Source: Streptomyces sp. WMMB 322 (GTDB taxonomy: Bacteria; Actinomycetota; Actinomycetes; Streptomycetales; Streptomycetaceae). From it: DNA of 64,000 bases. Location: assembly GCF_900090145.1 (NCBI RefSeq), contig NZ_FMHI01000007.1:186001-250000 (forward strand). Direction: 5' to 3'. A program made the translations under genes and the position numbers. A model generated the notes under the pieces. The model was not told the origin of the DNA. It ran no database searches and saw only the letters and a list, made by a program, of their open reading frames with translations. Positions 29,837 through 38,446 of the stretch are shown here, piece after piece. Position 1 is the stretch's first letter. Every line of letters starts with the position of its first letter.

Positions 29837-30156
29837 ACCGGCTGTGACCGGTGCAGGGTCCGCGATTTGATGCGCAATCGTCGGCTCTCGATGCGCACCG
29901 GACGCGCAATTCCAGGTTCGATGCGCAATCACCACGTGCGCGGCATGGCGACGCACACCGTTCCGGGGCTTTGTCGATCTCTGGGGACAGCGCTTGCCGA
30001 TGGGGTCCGGAGTCAGTTGGTGATCATTCGACTCGTGATGTCGAGGAGAAGTGACGGCACTGCCGTGGGGCGGCGAAAAATGGAGAGCCGGACCCGTCAA
30101 GGCGTTGGCAGGATGTCCGTCCTGCTCGACACCCGACGGGGGAGGACCCACCGACC
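29837..30156. promoter_or_regulatory. Upstream region of the Rid-family gene with GATGCGCA repeats
   Basis: 320 nt. Three copies of a GATGCGCA-centred motif occur at 29865-29878 (ATTTGATGCGCAAT), 29887-29899 (CTCGATGCGCACC) and 29916-29929 (GTTCGATGCGCAAT), roughly 22-29 bp apart. A weaker GACGCGCAAT is at 29901-29910. A fourth clear copy (ATTCGATGCGC) lies after the gene, near 30587-30597. No coding sequence or RNA was recognised. Confidence 0.55.
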
Positions 30157-30567
30157 ATGCCTCGCGCCATCACTCTGATCCGCTGCGCCTCCCTGTCCGA
30201 CGTCGCCGAGTATGCCTACGCGGCCACGGCGCCGGCCGAGTCACGTCTGATCTTCCTCGCCGGGGCGTGTCCGCTGAACGATGACGGCTCCACTGCGGCG
30301 ATCGGGGACTACGCGGGTCAGGCGACGAAGGCCGTCGAGAACATGCAGGCTGCTCTCGCTTCCGCGGGTGCGTCGCTCCAGGACGTCATCAGTACCAGGG
30401 TCCTCGTCGCGTCGGCCCGGCAGGAGGACCTGGTGGCTGCGTGGGAGGTGGTCCGGGACTCGTTCGCCGACCACGACGTCCCCAGCACCTTGATGGGCGT
30501 CACCGTGCTCGGCTACGAGAACCAACTCGTCGAGATCGAGGCCGTCGCCGCCGTGCTCGATTCCTGA
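30157..30567 (+). CDS. Rid/YjgF-family protein lacking the canonical arginine
   Basis: 136 aa with the chorismate-mutase-like YjgF/YER057c/UK114 fold along its whole length. Start MPRAITLIRCASL, with GGGGGAGGA before the ATG. RidA proteins deaminate reactive enamines/imines using an arginine (R105 in E. coli, in P-A-R-S). The aligned segment here reads D-V-P-S-T-L-M-G-V-T-V, with Thr in that place, while the following E-I-E-A is kept. This suggests a non-deaminase Rid subgroup. It stands alone, convergent with the GH1 gene and flanked by GATGCGCA repeats. Role unknown. Confidence 0.85.
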   Translation: MPRAITLIRCASLSDVAEYAYAATAPAESRLIFLAGACPLNDDGSTAAIGDYAGQATKAVENMQAALASAGASLQDVISTRVLVASARQEDLVAAWEVVRDSFADHDVPSTLMGVTVLGYENQLVEIEAVAAVLDS

Positions 30568-30668
30568 GCCCACTGACACGCTCGCGATTCGATGCGCGAC
30601 ATCGGCGGTCGAGGCGCAGCCCTCGCGCTCAGCAGCGATCTCCGGCGACGACGCGGCAGTTCGTCCTG

Positions 30669-31931
30669 TCATGGCGCCGGTGCTCCGCCCCGGCCGTCCG
30701 TGGAATCGAGACGGCCCGTCCGCGCGATGCGCTCGAAGACGTACGCGCTGGGCTTGGGCACGCGGGCGAAACCGCTGTCCCGCTCGACGGCGACAAGGCC
30801 GAATTTCGGACCGTAGCCCGCCGACCATTCGAAGTTGTCGAACGCCGACCAGTGGAGATAGCCGCGGATATCTGCGCCCTCCCTCCTCGCCCGCGCGAGG
30901 GCGGCGAGGTGGGAGATGAGGTAACCGACGCGCTCCGCGTCGTCCTCCGTGGCCACGCCGTTCTCGGTGACGTACAGAGGCAGGCCGGTCTCGGAGGCCC
31001 GGTGGAGCATCTGCCGGAATCCGTCGGGATGGGCAGCCCAGCCCATCTGGCTCGTCCGCGTTCCGGGCGGAGGTGGCGCGAACAGCGTCGGGCATGCCGG
31101 GTCGACCCACTGCTTGCGGTAGTACTGCACCCCGAGCCAGGCCCCCCGGTCCGGTCCGGCGAGACCGTCGAGATACAGGTCGACGATCTCCTCGCGCATG
31201 GCCCGGCAGAACGCCTGGCAGCTCTCGTCGTCCGGTCGGGCCGGTGCCAGCAGCGGCAGCTGCACGACGAGACCGGCGCTGGACTCCCCCGCACCGGTTC
31301 GCATGGCCCGCACCGCTGACCGGTGAGCCTCCAGCAGTACACGTCCGACGCGCTTCCACAGGGCGGCGTTGGTGACGCCGGGCGGATACCGGCCTTCGAG
31401 ATACCCGTGCAGGGCAACCATCTGCGGCTCGTTCACGGTGCATACGAACGGCATGAGGTCGCCGAGCTCGGCGGCGACGCGAGCGCAGTACCGCTCGAAC
31501 ACCTCGACCGCATCCGGGGCGAGCCAGCCGCCCCGGGCGGCGAACCACCGGGGAACCGTGAAGTGGTGCAGCGTGACGAACCCGGTCAGCCCGGCGTCGG
31601 CCAACGCGCCGAGCACGCGGCGGTAGTGCGCCAGCGCAGCAGCGCTGAACTCTCCGGGAGCCGGTTCGATGCGCGACCATTCGAGAGAGAGCCGGTGCGC
31701 GTTGTGCCCGAGGGACCGCAGCAGCGCGAAGTCGTCGGCGTAGCGGTGGTAATGATCTATGGCGTCGCCGGACGACTCGATGGCCGCGGTCGAAGGATCG
31801 TGTTCGTATTCCCACCAGTCGTTGTTGACATTGCCGCCTTCGACCTGATGGGCGGCTGTGGCGCTTCCCCACAGGAAGTCGGCGGGGAACTCGGCCCCGG
31901 ACTCCGGTGCACCGCCCTCCGGGGTCGTCAC
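30669..31931 (-). CDS. GH1 beta-glucosidase, cytoplasmic
   Basis: 420 aa family 1 glycoside hydrolase. The N-terminal signature is FPADFLWGSATAAHQVEGG, the acid/base Glu is in CTVNEPQMVALHG, and the nucleophile Glu is in LYVTENGVATED. The aglycone/substrate motif HWSAFDNFEW is intact. No signal peptide, so it acts inside the cell. It is last of the minus-strand sugar cluster, 88 nt after the rhamnosidase, with its own operator-like site in that gap. It would cleave beta-glucosides released from, or imported with, rhamnosyl sugars. Substrate is inferred from context. Confidence 0.94.
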   Translation of the reverse strand: MTTPEGGAPESGAEFPADFLWGSATAAHQVEGGNVNNDWWEYEHDPSTAAIESSGDAIDHYHRYADDFALLRSLGHNAHRLSLEWSRIEPAPGEFSAAALAHYRRVLGALADAGLTGFVTLHHFTVPRWFAARGGWLAPDAVEVFERYCARVAAELGDLMPFVCTVNEPQMVALHGYLEGRYPPGVTNAALWKRVGRVLLEAHRSAVRAMRTGAGESSAGLVVQLPLLAPARPDDESCQAFCRAMREEIVDLYLDGLAGPDRGAWLGVQYYRKQWVDPACPTLFAPPPPGTRTSQMGWAAHPDGFRQMLHRASETGLPLYVTENGVATEDDAERVGYLISHLAALARARREGADIRGYLHWSAFDNFEWSAGYGPKFGLVAVERDSGFARVPKPSAYVFERIARTGRLDSTDGRGGAPAP

Positions 31932-31993
31932 ACTTCCTCCGCAGCGAGGCGGGCCGGACCGTGGCGCAGCATTCGGGCCTGAGGACCTTCAGG

Positions 31994-32012
31994 GGATTGA
32001 AACGTTATATCC
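31994..32012. promoter_or_regulatory. Operator-like pseudo-palindrome upstream of GH1 gene
   Basis: GGATTGAAACGTTATATCC: core AACGTT flanked by GGAT and ATCC. It shares ATTGAAACG with the site at 38130-38145 upstream of the binding-protein gene. The shape fits LacI-family operators (TGAAAC-centred). It is AT-rich in a GC-rich setting. Regulator not identified. Confidence 0.5.
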
Positions 32013-32019
32013 AGTGTGA

Positions 32020-34845
32020 TCACCTGCTCCGCGCCCGAGGCCCGAGCAGTTCGGCCAGTGCCCGGCGGGCCGCCTCCCGGCTGCCCGCGCTCTTGCCCCC
32101 CAGGTGGAGCGGCAGATCCAGCGGGTGAATGCTCAAGTGGCGTGCGGCGCGCCGCGCGATGTCCGCGGGGCCGGCGCCGAGGCCGTGGTCGGTAAACAGC
32201 GTGACGGCGTCGTTCCACAGTTCCGGGGAGTCGATGAGGTCGCGGACGGTGGCGATCTCCGCCTCTCGGCCGGTGGGGACGGGCACGGTCCAGGAGTGGC
32301 GGCCGTGCCGCACCTCGAGGGGGTCCTGGGCGGGGTCGGCACCGGGGAGGTGGACGGTCGCTGTGGTGCCCGGTGGTACGACGGCCTCGACGGTGAGTCG
32401 GTCACCGTCACGGCGCCAGGCTGCACTCGCCTCTCCGTACGGAGTGAGGTGCCGCGCCTCGGCGTGGGTGAACGCCGGGTAGGGGACGGGCCGGATGGTG
32501 ATGTGCCGGTAGCCGGGGGCGGCGGGTGCCAGGCCGGCCAGTGTGCGGTGGAGCCAGTCGGCGACGGCTCCCAGGGCGTAGTGGTTGAACGAAGTCATCT
32601 GGCCGGGGTTGATCGTGCCGTCGGGGAGCATGGAGTCCCAGCGTTCCCAGACGGTGGTCGCGCCCATGGTGACCGGGTAGAGCCAGGAGGGGCAGCCGCG
32701 TTCCAGCAGGAGGCGGTAGGCGAGGTCGGGGTGTCCCGTTGCGGTGAGGGCGTCGGTGATCAGGGGGGTGCCGACGAAGCCGGTCGCGATGCGGAACCCG
32801 CTGCTGCGGACCAGATCCGCCAGCCGCTCGGCGGCGCCCGCGCGCTGCGCAGCGGTGGGCAGCAGGTCCCAGGCGATGGCCATGGCGTAGACGGTGGGGG
32901 CGTCGGAGAGCACCCTGCCCGCGCTGGTGACGTAGTGGCGTATGAAGGCGTCCCGGGTGCGTTCGGCGAGCGTGGCATAGCGTTCGGCGTCGGCGTCGCG
33001 GCCGATGAGGCGGGCGGCCTCGGCGGTGATTCCGGACGAGCGGGCCAGGCACGCGGTGGCGACGACGTCAGGGTCCGCCTTGGCGGCAAAGGGGTTGTCG
33101 GGAGGTGCGTCGGGGTCGAGCCAGTCGCCGAACTGGAAGCCCCCCGCCACGACGCCGTCGGTGGTGCGGGCTGCGACGGCGTCGGTCCATGCACACATGG
33201 AGTCGAACTGGCGGCGCAGAACCCCGGTGTCGGCATAGCGCTGGTGGAGCACCCTCGGCACGACGGTTGCGGCGTCCCCCCAGGCTGCGGCGGTCGGGCT
33301 CTCGTCGCGCAGGACGTCGGGGACGACGAACGGCACGGCGCCGTCTGAGTGCTGGTCGGCGTCGAGGTCGGCGAGCCAGGAGGAGAGGAATCCGGCGGTG
33401 TCGAAGAGGAAGGCGGCGGTCGGTGAGAAGACCTGGATGTCTCCGGTCCAGCCGAGGCGTTCGTCGCGCTGGGGACAGTCGGTGGGGACGTCGAGGAAGT
33501 TGCCGCGCATGCCCCAGACGACGTTCTGGTGGAATTGGTCGACGTCGGAGTCGGAGCAGGAGAACCAGCCGGTACGGCGCAGGTCCGTGCCGACGACGAC
33601 GGCCTCCGCGTCGGCCGGGGCGAGCCCCCGGAGTCCGGTGACCTCTGCGTAGCGGAAGCCGTGGAAGGTCAGGCTCGGTTCCAGCACCAGCGCCTCGTCC
33701 GCCCCGTCGTTCCCGCTCGCGGCGCCGGCGGTGGGCAGGAGGTAGGTGTCGGTGGCCTCGGCGGTGCGCAGCGGGCGTACGCCGAGCTCGCCGTGCTCGT
33801 CGAGGACCTCGGCGTGGCGAACGATGACCTCGGTCGCGTCGCGGGGAGGCCGGGTGGTGAGGCGGACCCAGCCGACGAGGTTCTGGCCGAAATCGATGAG
33901 CGTCCGGCCCGAGGGAGAGGTCCACACCTTCACGGCGGGCACGGTCTCGGTGGCCCGCACCGGTGGTCCTTCGGCCGCGACCAGCCTGCCGAGGCCGGCC
34001 TCGACGACCTCGACGGTGTCCTGGGCGGCCGCCGTGGTGACGGGACGCAGGTCGGTGCGCTGCCCGTCGTAGATGTCGTCGGCGAGGACGCTGCTGTTGC
34101 GCGCGGACCACTGTTCGTCGGTGACGACGGTCTCCGTCGAGCCGTCGGAGTAGGTCACTTCGAGCTGCGCCAGCAGTGCGAGCCGGTCGCCGTACAGGGC
34201 GCGGCCCGGTTCGCCCCAGGCCAGGCGGCCCCGGTACCAGCCGTTGCCGAGCAGCACCGACAGCTCGTTGTCTCCCGCACGGAGCAACTCCGTGACGTCG
34301 TGCGTGGCGTAGCGCAGGCGGTTGGCGTAGCTGGTCCAGCCCGGCGCCAGGACCTCGTCGCCGACCCTCGTCCCGTTGAGGGTCGCGGCGTAGACGCCGT
34401 GCGCGGTGGCGTACAGGCGCGCCGAGGCGATGCCCACGCCGGAGCGCAGTGTCAGCGTGCGGCTGAGGAGCGGTGCCGGATCGCCGATGCGGCCGAGGGT
34501 GGCCGGGCTGATGAACCGTGCGTTCCAGTCCTCCGTCGCCAGCAGGCCGGCTTCGACCGTGGCGGGCTCGCTCCAGTCCGTCCACCCTTCCCCGGAGGCG
34601 ACCCTGACACGGACCGTGCGGCGGGCGCGGGAAGCGAGTGGCGTGAAAGGCCAGGGCACCAGGAGTTGTTCGGCACTGTCGACCCGGACGACCGTGCCGT
34701 CGCAGTCGAGTTCGCAGGAGGTCTGGCGCCAGTCCGGGTCGTCGGTGGTGACTTGCCATGACAGGCGTGGGGTCGCGGTCCCGATCCCGAGCGGGGAGCC
34801 GTCGAGGTGTTCGAAGCGGACGGGGCTGACAGCGGTGTGGGGCAT
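32020..34845 (-). CDS. GH78 alpha-L-rhamnosidase, cytoplasmic
   Basis: 941 aa, a full bacterial alpha-L-rhamnosidase. It has an N-terminal beta-sandwich (MPHTAVSPVRFEHLDGSPLG) and concanavalin-like and rhamnose-binding beta domains (to about 360). The (alpha/alpha)6 catalytic domain contains DVPTDCPQRDERLGWTGDIQ, and a C-terminal beta domain follows. The acidic residues of DERLGW and the Glu in TVWERWDSMLPDGTINPGQM are candidate catalytic groups for this inverting family. No signal peptide. It follows the permease genes by 15 nt. It removes terminal rhamnose, as from rutinosides or neohesperidosides; exact substrate unknown. Confidence 0.94.
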   Translation of the reverse strand: MPHTAVSPVRFEHLDGSPLGIGTATPRLSWQVTTDDPDWRQTSCELDCDGTVVRVDSAEQLLVPWPFTPLASRARRTVRVRVASGEGWTDWSEPATVEAGLLATEDWNARFISPATLGRIGDPAPLLSRTLTLRSGVGIASARLYATAHGVYAATLNGTRVGDEVLAPGWTSYANRLRYATHDVTELLRAGDNELSVLLGNGWYRGRLAWGEPGRALYGDRLALLAQLEVTYSDGSTETVVTDEQWSARNSSVLADDIYDGQRTDLRPVTTAAAQDTVEVVEAGLGRLVAAEGPPVRATETVPAVKVWTSPSGRTLIDFGQNLVGWVRLTTRPPRDATEVIVRHAEVLDEHGELGVRPLRTAEATDTYLLPTAGAASGNDGADEALVLEPSLTFHGFRYAEVTGLRGLAPADAEAVVVGTDLRRTGWFSCSDSDVDQFHQNVVWGMRGNFLDVPTDCPQRDERLGWTGDIQVFSPTAAFLFDTAGFLSSWLADLDADQHSDGAVPFVVPDVLRDESPTAAAWGDAATVVPRVLHQRYADTGVLRRQFDSMCAWTDAVAARTTDGVVAGGFQFGDWLDPDAPPDNPFAAKADPDVVATACLARSSGITAEAARLIGRDADAERYATLAERTRDAFIRHYVTSAGRVLSDAPTVYAMAIAWDLLPTAAQRAGAAERLADLVRSSGFRIATGFVGTPLITDALTATGHPDLAYRLLLERGCPSWLYPVTMGATTVWERWDSMLPDGTINPGQMTSFNHYALGAVADWLHRTLAGLAPAAPGYRHITIRPVPYPAFTHAEARHLTPYGEASAAWRRDGDRLTVEAVVPPGTTATVHLPGADPAQDPLEVRHGRHSWTVPVPTGREAEIATVRDLIDSPELWNDAVTLFTDHGLGAGPADIARRAARHLSIHPLDLPLHLGGKSAGSREAARRALAELLGPRARSR

Positions 34846-34860
34846 GAGTGATGGGCCTCC

Positions 34861-35745
34861 TCAGCCCTTGATCGCGCCGGAGGTCATTCCGGCGACTATC
34901 TGCCGGTTGAAGAAGAGGAACATGATCAGCGGTGGAATCGTGATCAGCAGGATGTCCATGAACAGGAGGTTGTACTGGCTCTCGAACTGACTCTGGAAGT
35001 TGAACAGGGTCTGCTGGACGGTGGCGTTCTCCTCGCCGGGCAGGAAGTAGAGCGGGTTGACGAAGTCGTTGAAGACGTTGACCGACTGGACGACGATCAC
35101 CGTGACCGTGACCGGCCGCAGCAGGGGGAAGATCACGCGGAAGAAGAGGCGGACCGGGCCGGCGCCGTCGATCACGGCCGACTCGTCGAGGTCGCGCGGG
35201 ACGGTGGCGATGAAAGCCCGGAAGAGCAGGACACAGAAGGGAAGGTGGAAGGCGACCTCGACGAGGATCAGGCCGAAGAGGGTCTTGAAGAGGCCGAGTT
35301 CCTGCAGCACCCAGATCGTGGGGACGACGGCCGGGGGAATGATGAGCCCGGACAGCACCAGGAAGCTGATCGGCCCGGTCGTCCGGCTGGTGCGGCGCTG
35401 CAGGATGAACGCCACCATCGCGCCGAGGACGACCATCAAGGTGACGCTGGCGACCGTGAGGATCACGCTGTTGATGAACGCGATGATCAGGATGTAGTCG
35501 CCCGTCTCGAGGACGGCCTGGAAGTTCTCGACGATCTGCCAGTCGCCGGGCAGCGAGAACTCCAGTCGGGCCGCCTCCTGTTCGCCCTTGAACGCGGTCA
35601 GGGCGATGAAGGCGAAGGGAATGACGAAGACGACGAGGAAGGCGAGAGTTGTCAGCGCGCTGAGTGTGTAGTTGGGGCGGCGGGCCCTTGACCGTGGGCG
35701 GGTGCCGGGGAGTACGGCCCGCACCGTCTTCGTGCTCTCGCTCAC
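34861..35745 (-). CDS. Sugar ABC transporter permease (MalG/CUT1 type)
   Basis: 294 aa with six predicted membrane helices, beginning near LSALTTLAFLVVFVIPFAFIALT. The coupling motif EAA appears as DESAVIDGAGPVRLFFRVIFPLLRP, which contacts the ATPase. The GTG start overlaps the preceding permease stop (GTGA), so translation is coupled. It is a partner of the permease at 35742-36704 and the binding protein. No ATPase gene lies in the cluster; Streptomyces CUT1 importers commonly share MsiK (family knowledge). Confidence 0.94.
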   Translation of the reverse strand: MSESTKTVRAVLPGTRPRSRARRPNYTLSALTTLAFLVVFVIPFAFIALTAFKGEQEAARLEFSLPGDWQIVENFQAVLETGDYILIIAFINSVILTVASVTLMVVLGAMVAFILQRRTSRTTGPISFLVLSGLIIPPAVVPTIWVLQELGLFKTLFGLILVEVAFHLPFCVLLFRAFIATVPRDLDESAVIDGAGPVRLFFRVIFPLLRPVTVTVIVVQSVNVFNDFVNPLYFLPGEENATVQQTLFNFQSQFESQYNLLFMDILLITIPPLIMFLFFNRQIVAGMTSGAIKG

Positions 35746-36704
35746 AGCTCCCCCTCCTTGCGGTTGAGGAACCAGAAGAGCGGGACCACGATTGCGGACA
35801 CCAGGAGGAAGAGCACGACGTTGCCCGCTGTGGACAGGCCGTAGAAGCCGGCCTGGTACTGCTTGTAGATGACCGAGGCGATGACGTCGGAGGTGAATCC
35901 GGGGCCGCCGCCGGTCATCGTCCAGATCAGGTCGAAGGTGCGCAGCCCTCCGATGAGGGAGAGGATGACGACGGTGACCGTCGCCGGGCGTGCCAGCGGC
36001 AGTGTGATGTTCCGGAACCGGGCGAGCGGCCCGGCTCCGTCCACCTCCGCCGCCTCGTAGTACTCGCGAGGAATGGAGACGACCCCCGCGATATAGATGA
36101 CGGTGGCCAGTCCGACGCCCTTCCAGACGTCGACGAAGGCCACCGACAGGAGTGCCCAGGCCGGGTCGGTCAGCCAGGCCGGGCCGTCCACGCCGAGCGC
36201 CCTGAGGGAGCTGTTGATCAGGCCTTCGGAGGGGTGCATCAGCACGGTGAAGGTGATGCCGACGCCGATGGTGCTCACCAGCACGGGGAAGAAGACCAGC
36301 GAGCGCAGGAAGCCGCGCCCGACGATCGGGCCGGTGAGCAGCACTGCGAGCAGCAGGCCGAGGACGACCTTCATGCCCGAGGTGACGACGGCGTAGATGA
36401 GGGTGTTGGTCAGGCCCTTCACCAGCGCCGCCTCGCTGACGAACTGCTCGAAGTTGGCCAGGCCGATGAACTCGTACTCGAAGAGGGTCCAGCGGGTGAG
36501 GCTGAAGAAGAACGCGGCGAGGGTCGGCACCAGGAACAGCGTCGCGTAGACGACCCCTGCGGGGAGGTAGAACCCGAACGGGTAGGCGCTCTTGAGGGCC
36601 GTGCTCCCTGCCCGGGTGTCACCTCGCGACGTTCGAGGGCGCTGCTTCCCTGCCCGCCTCTTCTGGGGGGCCTCGAGCGTGGTGGTCATGGTGATTCCCG
36701 TCAC
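35742..36704 (-). CDS. Sugar ABC transporter permease (MalF/CUT1 type)
   Basis: 320 aa with six membrane helices starting at FYLPAGVVYATLFLVPTLAAFF. The EAA loop is YYEAAEVDGAGPLARFRNITLPLARP. The GTG at 36704 overlaps the stop of the binding-protein gene (GTGA); the ATG at 36689 (MTTTLEAPQKRR) is an alternative with a GGGA before it. It is the second gene of the importer operon. The N-terminal 45 residues are basic and cytoplasmic. Confidence 0.94.
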   Translation of the reverse strand: MTGITMTTTLEAPQKRRAGKQRPRTSRGDTRAGSTALKSAYPFGFYLPAGVVYATLFLVPTLAAFFFSLTRWTLFEYEFIGLANFEQFVSEAALVKGLTNTLIYAVVTSGMKVVLGLLLAVLLTGPIVGRGFLRSLVFFPVLVSTIGVGITFTVLMHPSEGLINSSLRALGVDGPAWLTDPAWALLSVAFVDVWKGVGLATVIYIAGVVSIPREYYEAAEVDGAGPLARFRNITLPLARPATVTVVILSLIGGLRTFDLIWTMTGGGPGFTSDVIASVIYKQYQAGFYGLSTAGNVVLFLLVSAIVVPLFWFLNRKEGEL

Positions 36705-38023
36705 CAGCCCTTGAGGCCGAGTTGCTTGGCCTGCTTCGCCACGTCCTTGTCGTAGAGCTGTGCGCCCTTCTTGGCGGGCCGGATGCCCGAGCCGACCTCG
36801 ATGCAGATCTGCTCCAGGGCCGGGCCCTTGACCGGGGAGAGGAACTCCAGAGCGGGAGTCACGGCGTCGTCCTCGAAGTAGCGCTGTGTGTCCTTGACCG
36901 CCTGCGGAGCGTCCGCGGGCAGCTTGCAGCCCTTCACCGAATAGGGCCCCGAGGGAGGCTGCGCCTCGGTGATGGACTTGCAGCCCTCAGGGCCGGCGAT
37001 GAAGGCGAGGAACTTCTTGGCCGCCGTCAGCTTCTCTCCCTCGGTCGACTTCGGTATGTACGCCGCGGCCGGACTCCAGGCGGTCAGTCCGTTCTTCGCG
37101 GCGTCCTCGCCGGGGAGGGCGAAGAAGCCCATGTCGTCCTTGGCCTCGGGAACGGCTTCGATCACGGGGGTGATCGAGTTGGTGAGCATCGGGTAGTGGG
37201 CGCCCTCCCCCTTGCCGATCATGCGCAGGCCCTGCTCGTAGGTGGCCGAGCCGAAGCCCTTGTTGAGGTAGCCGGCGTCATGGACCTCCTGGAGGCGTTC
37301 GAAGCCCCGCCGCGCGGCGGGCGAGGTGGCGAACTTGACGTCGTTGGCGGTGTATTCCTTGGCGAAGTCCGGCTCGGCTGCGGCGACGTTGTGGTAGTCG
37401 CCCAGAACGAACAGCTGCGAGGTCCAGGTCTCCTGGTAGGTCTGGATGACCGGGGCGATGCCGGCGTCCTTGATCTTGGCGTTGTTCTCCATGAACTCGT
37501 CCCAGGTCTTGGGCACCTCGAGGTCGAGGTCGGCGTAGACCTTGCGGTTGTAGAGCACGCCGCCGCCCATGTTCGAGCCGGCGGGCGCGCCGTACACCTT
37601 GTCGTCGACGGAGGCGGTGGGGACGAACAAGTCGTCGAGCTTGCCGACCCAGTCCTCGCCGGCCATCGGGACGAGGTTCTTCTCCGGGTCGATCGCCTGG
37701 AAGAGCGAGCCGGTGTTGTACAGGAAGACGTCGGCCATCTCGCCGGTGGCCAGCCGCGTCTTGACCACGTTGTCGCCCTCGCCGCCGCCCGGCCGCGTCT
37801 CCACGTTCACCTTGATGTCCGGATGGGAGGCGGAGAAGTCCTTCGCGAGCTGCTCGCCCACAGGGAGGCTGTCCGGGCCGGTCGGGACCAGGAAGTCAAG
37901 CGTCAGTTCGTCCTTGTCGCCGCTCGAACCGAGGCTGCCCGAACTGCATGCGGTCAGGCTGAGCGAGAGCGCCACCAGTGTGGCGAGAGCCGGTGAACGG
38001 CGGGGCGTGATTCCGAACCTCAT
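36701..38023 (-). CDS. Sugar ABC transporter substrate-binding lipoprotein
   Basis: 440 aa extracellular family 1 solute-binding protein. The ATG at 38023 is chosen because GGAGG lies 9 nt upstream and a lipoprotein signal follows: basic start MRFGITPRR, hydrophobic core, lipobox L-T-A-C with Cys26. The body has the two-lobe SBP_bac_1 fold (TLDFLVPTGPDSLPVGEQLA, ADVFLYNTGSLFQAI, PKTWDEFMENNAKIKDAG). First gene of the operon binding protein-permease-permease-GH78-(GH1). The cargo is presumably a rhamnosyl-glucoside or related oligosaccharide, inferred from the hydrolases. Confidence 0.93.
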   Translation of the reverse strand: MRFGITPRRSPALATLVALSLSLTACSSGSLGSSGDKDELTLDFLVPTGPDSLPVGEQLAKDFSASHPDIKVNVETRPGGGEGDNVVKTRLATGEMADVFLYNTGSLFQAIDPEKNLVPMAGEDWVGKLDDLFVPTASVDDKVYGAPAGSNMGGGVLYNRKVYADLDLEVPKTWDEFMENNAKIKDAGIAPVIQTYQETWTSQLFVLGDYHNVAAAEPDFAKEYTANDVKFATSPAARRGFERLQEVHDAGYLNKGFGSATYEQGLRMIGKGEGAHYPMLTNSITPVIEAVPEAKDDMGFFALPGEDAAKNGLTAWSPAAAYIPKSTEGEKLTAAKKFLAFIAGPEGCKSITEAQPPSGPYSVKGCKLPADAPQAVKDTQRYFEDDAVTPALEFLSPVKGPALEQICIEVGSGIRPAKKGAQLYDKDVAKQAKQLGLKGW

Positions 38024-38129
38024 GTGCGTCGACCTCCGTGGAGTGCGGGCTGCGCCGACCGGTGTGGACGTGACACCGCCCGGGGTTCTGGATCGTGAAG
38101 AGATGCGCCGCGGCATGGGCCGGGAGCCT

Positions 38130-38145
38130 ATTGAAACGATTCAAT
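38130..38145. promoter_or_regulatory. LacI-type operator candidate upstream of the importer operon
   Basis: ATTGAA-ACGA-TTCAAT, a 6-bp-arm palindrome 107 bp upstream of the binding-protein start. It fits the TGAAACG-NTTCA pattern of LacI/GalR operators and shares ATTGAAACG with 31996-32004. No LacI-family gene is present in the window. The remaining gap (38146-38446) is GC-rich; it includes a CGCCCGGCG ... CGCCGGGCG hairpin with a 24-nt loop near 38367-38410, followed by GTTTT. Confidence 0.55.
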
Positions 38146-38410
38146 CTGCTGGAAGTGAGTACATGTTTGACCCAGGGGTCACCACTCGTCAACCGCCGAT
38201 GTTGTAACGAAAAGGCAAAGCGGTGGCGTGGATCACACACGGTCCGGCGTCGGCCGGACCCTCCGGCGGGCCGTGAACCTCCCGTACCGCCGATAGCGGT
38301 CATCGGCGCATCGCTCGAAAAAGCACGGCCACGGCACCGCACAACCGCAGGAAACGCCCGGCGGTGCAGCCGCCACGCGTTCCGTTTCGCCGGGCGGTTT
38401 TCCGCTCCGC

Positions 38411-38439
38411 CTGCCGAGGCCGTGCCGAGTGCGTAGCGT
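38411..38439 (+). promoter_or_regulatory. Probable leaderless promoter of the acetyltransferase gene
   Basis: CTGCCG, 17-nt spacer, TAGCGT (coordinates approximate to 1 nt), with a GTG start 7 nt after the -10 box. This is the usual geometry of a Streptomyces leaderless transcript, and no ribosome site precedes that GTG. Confidence 0.5.
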
Positions 38440-38446
38440 CTGCGGA

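Noticed and set aside
29837..30156. CRISPR-like array from GATGCGCA repeats
   Set aside because: Repeats are only 10-14 bp, imperfect and irregularly spaced, with no cas genes.
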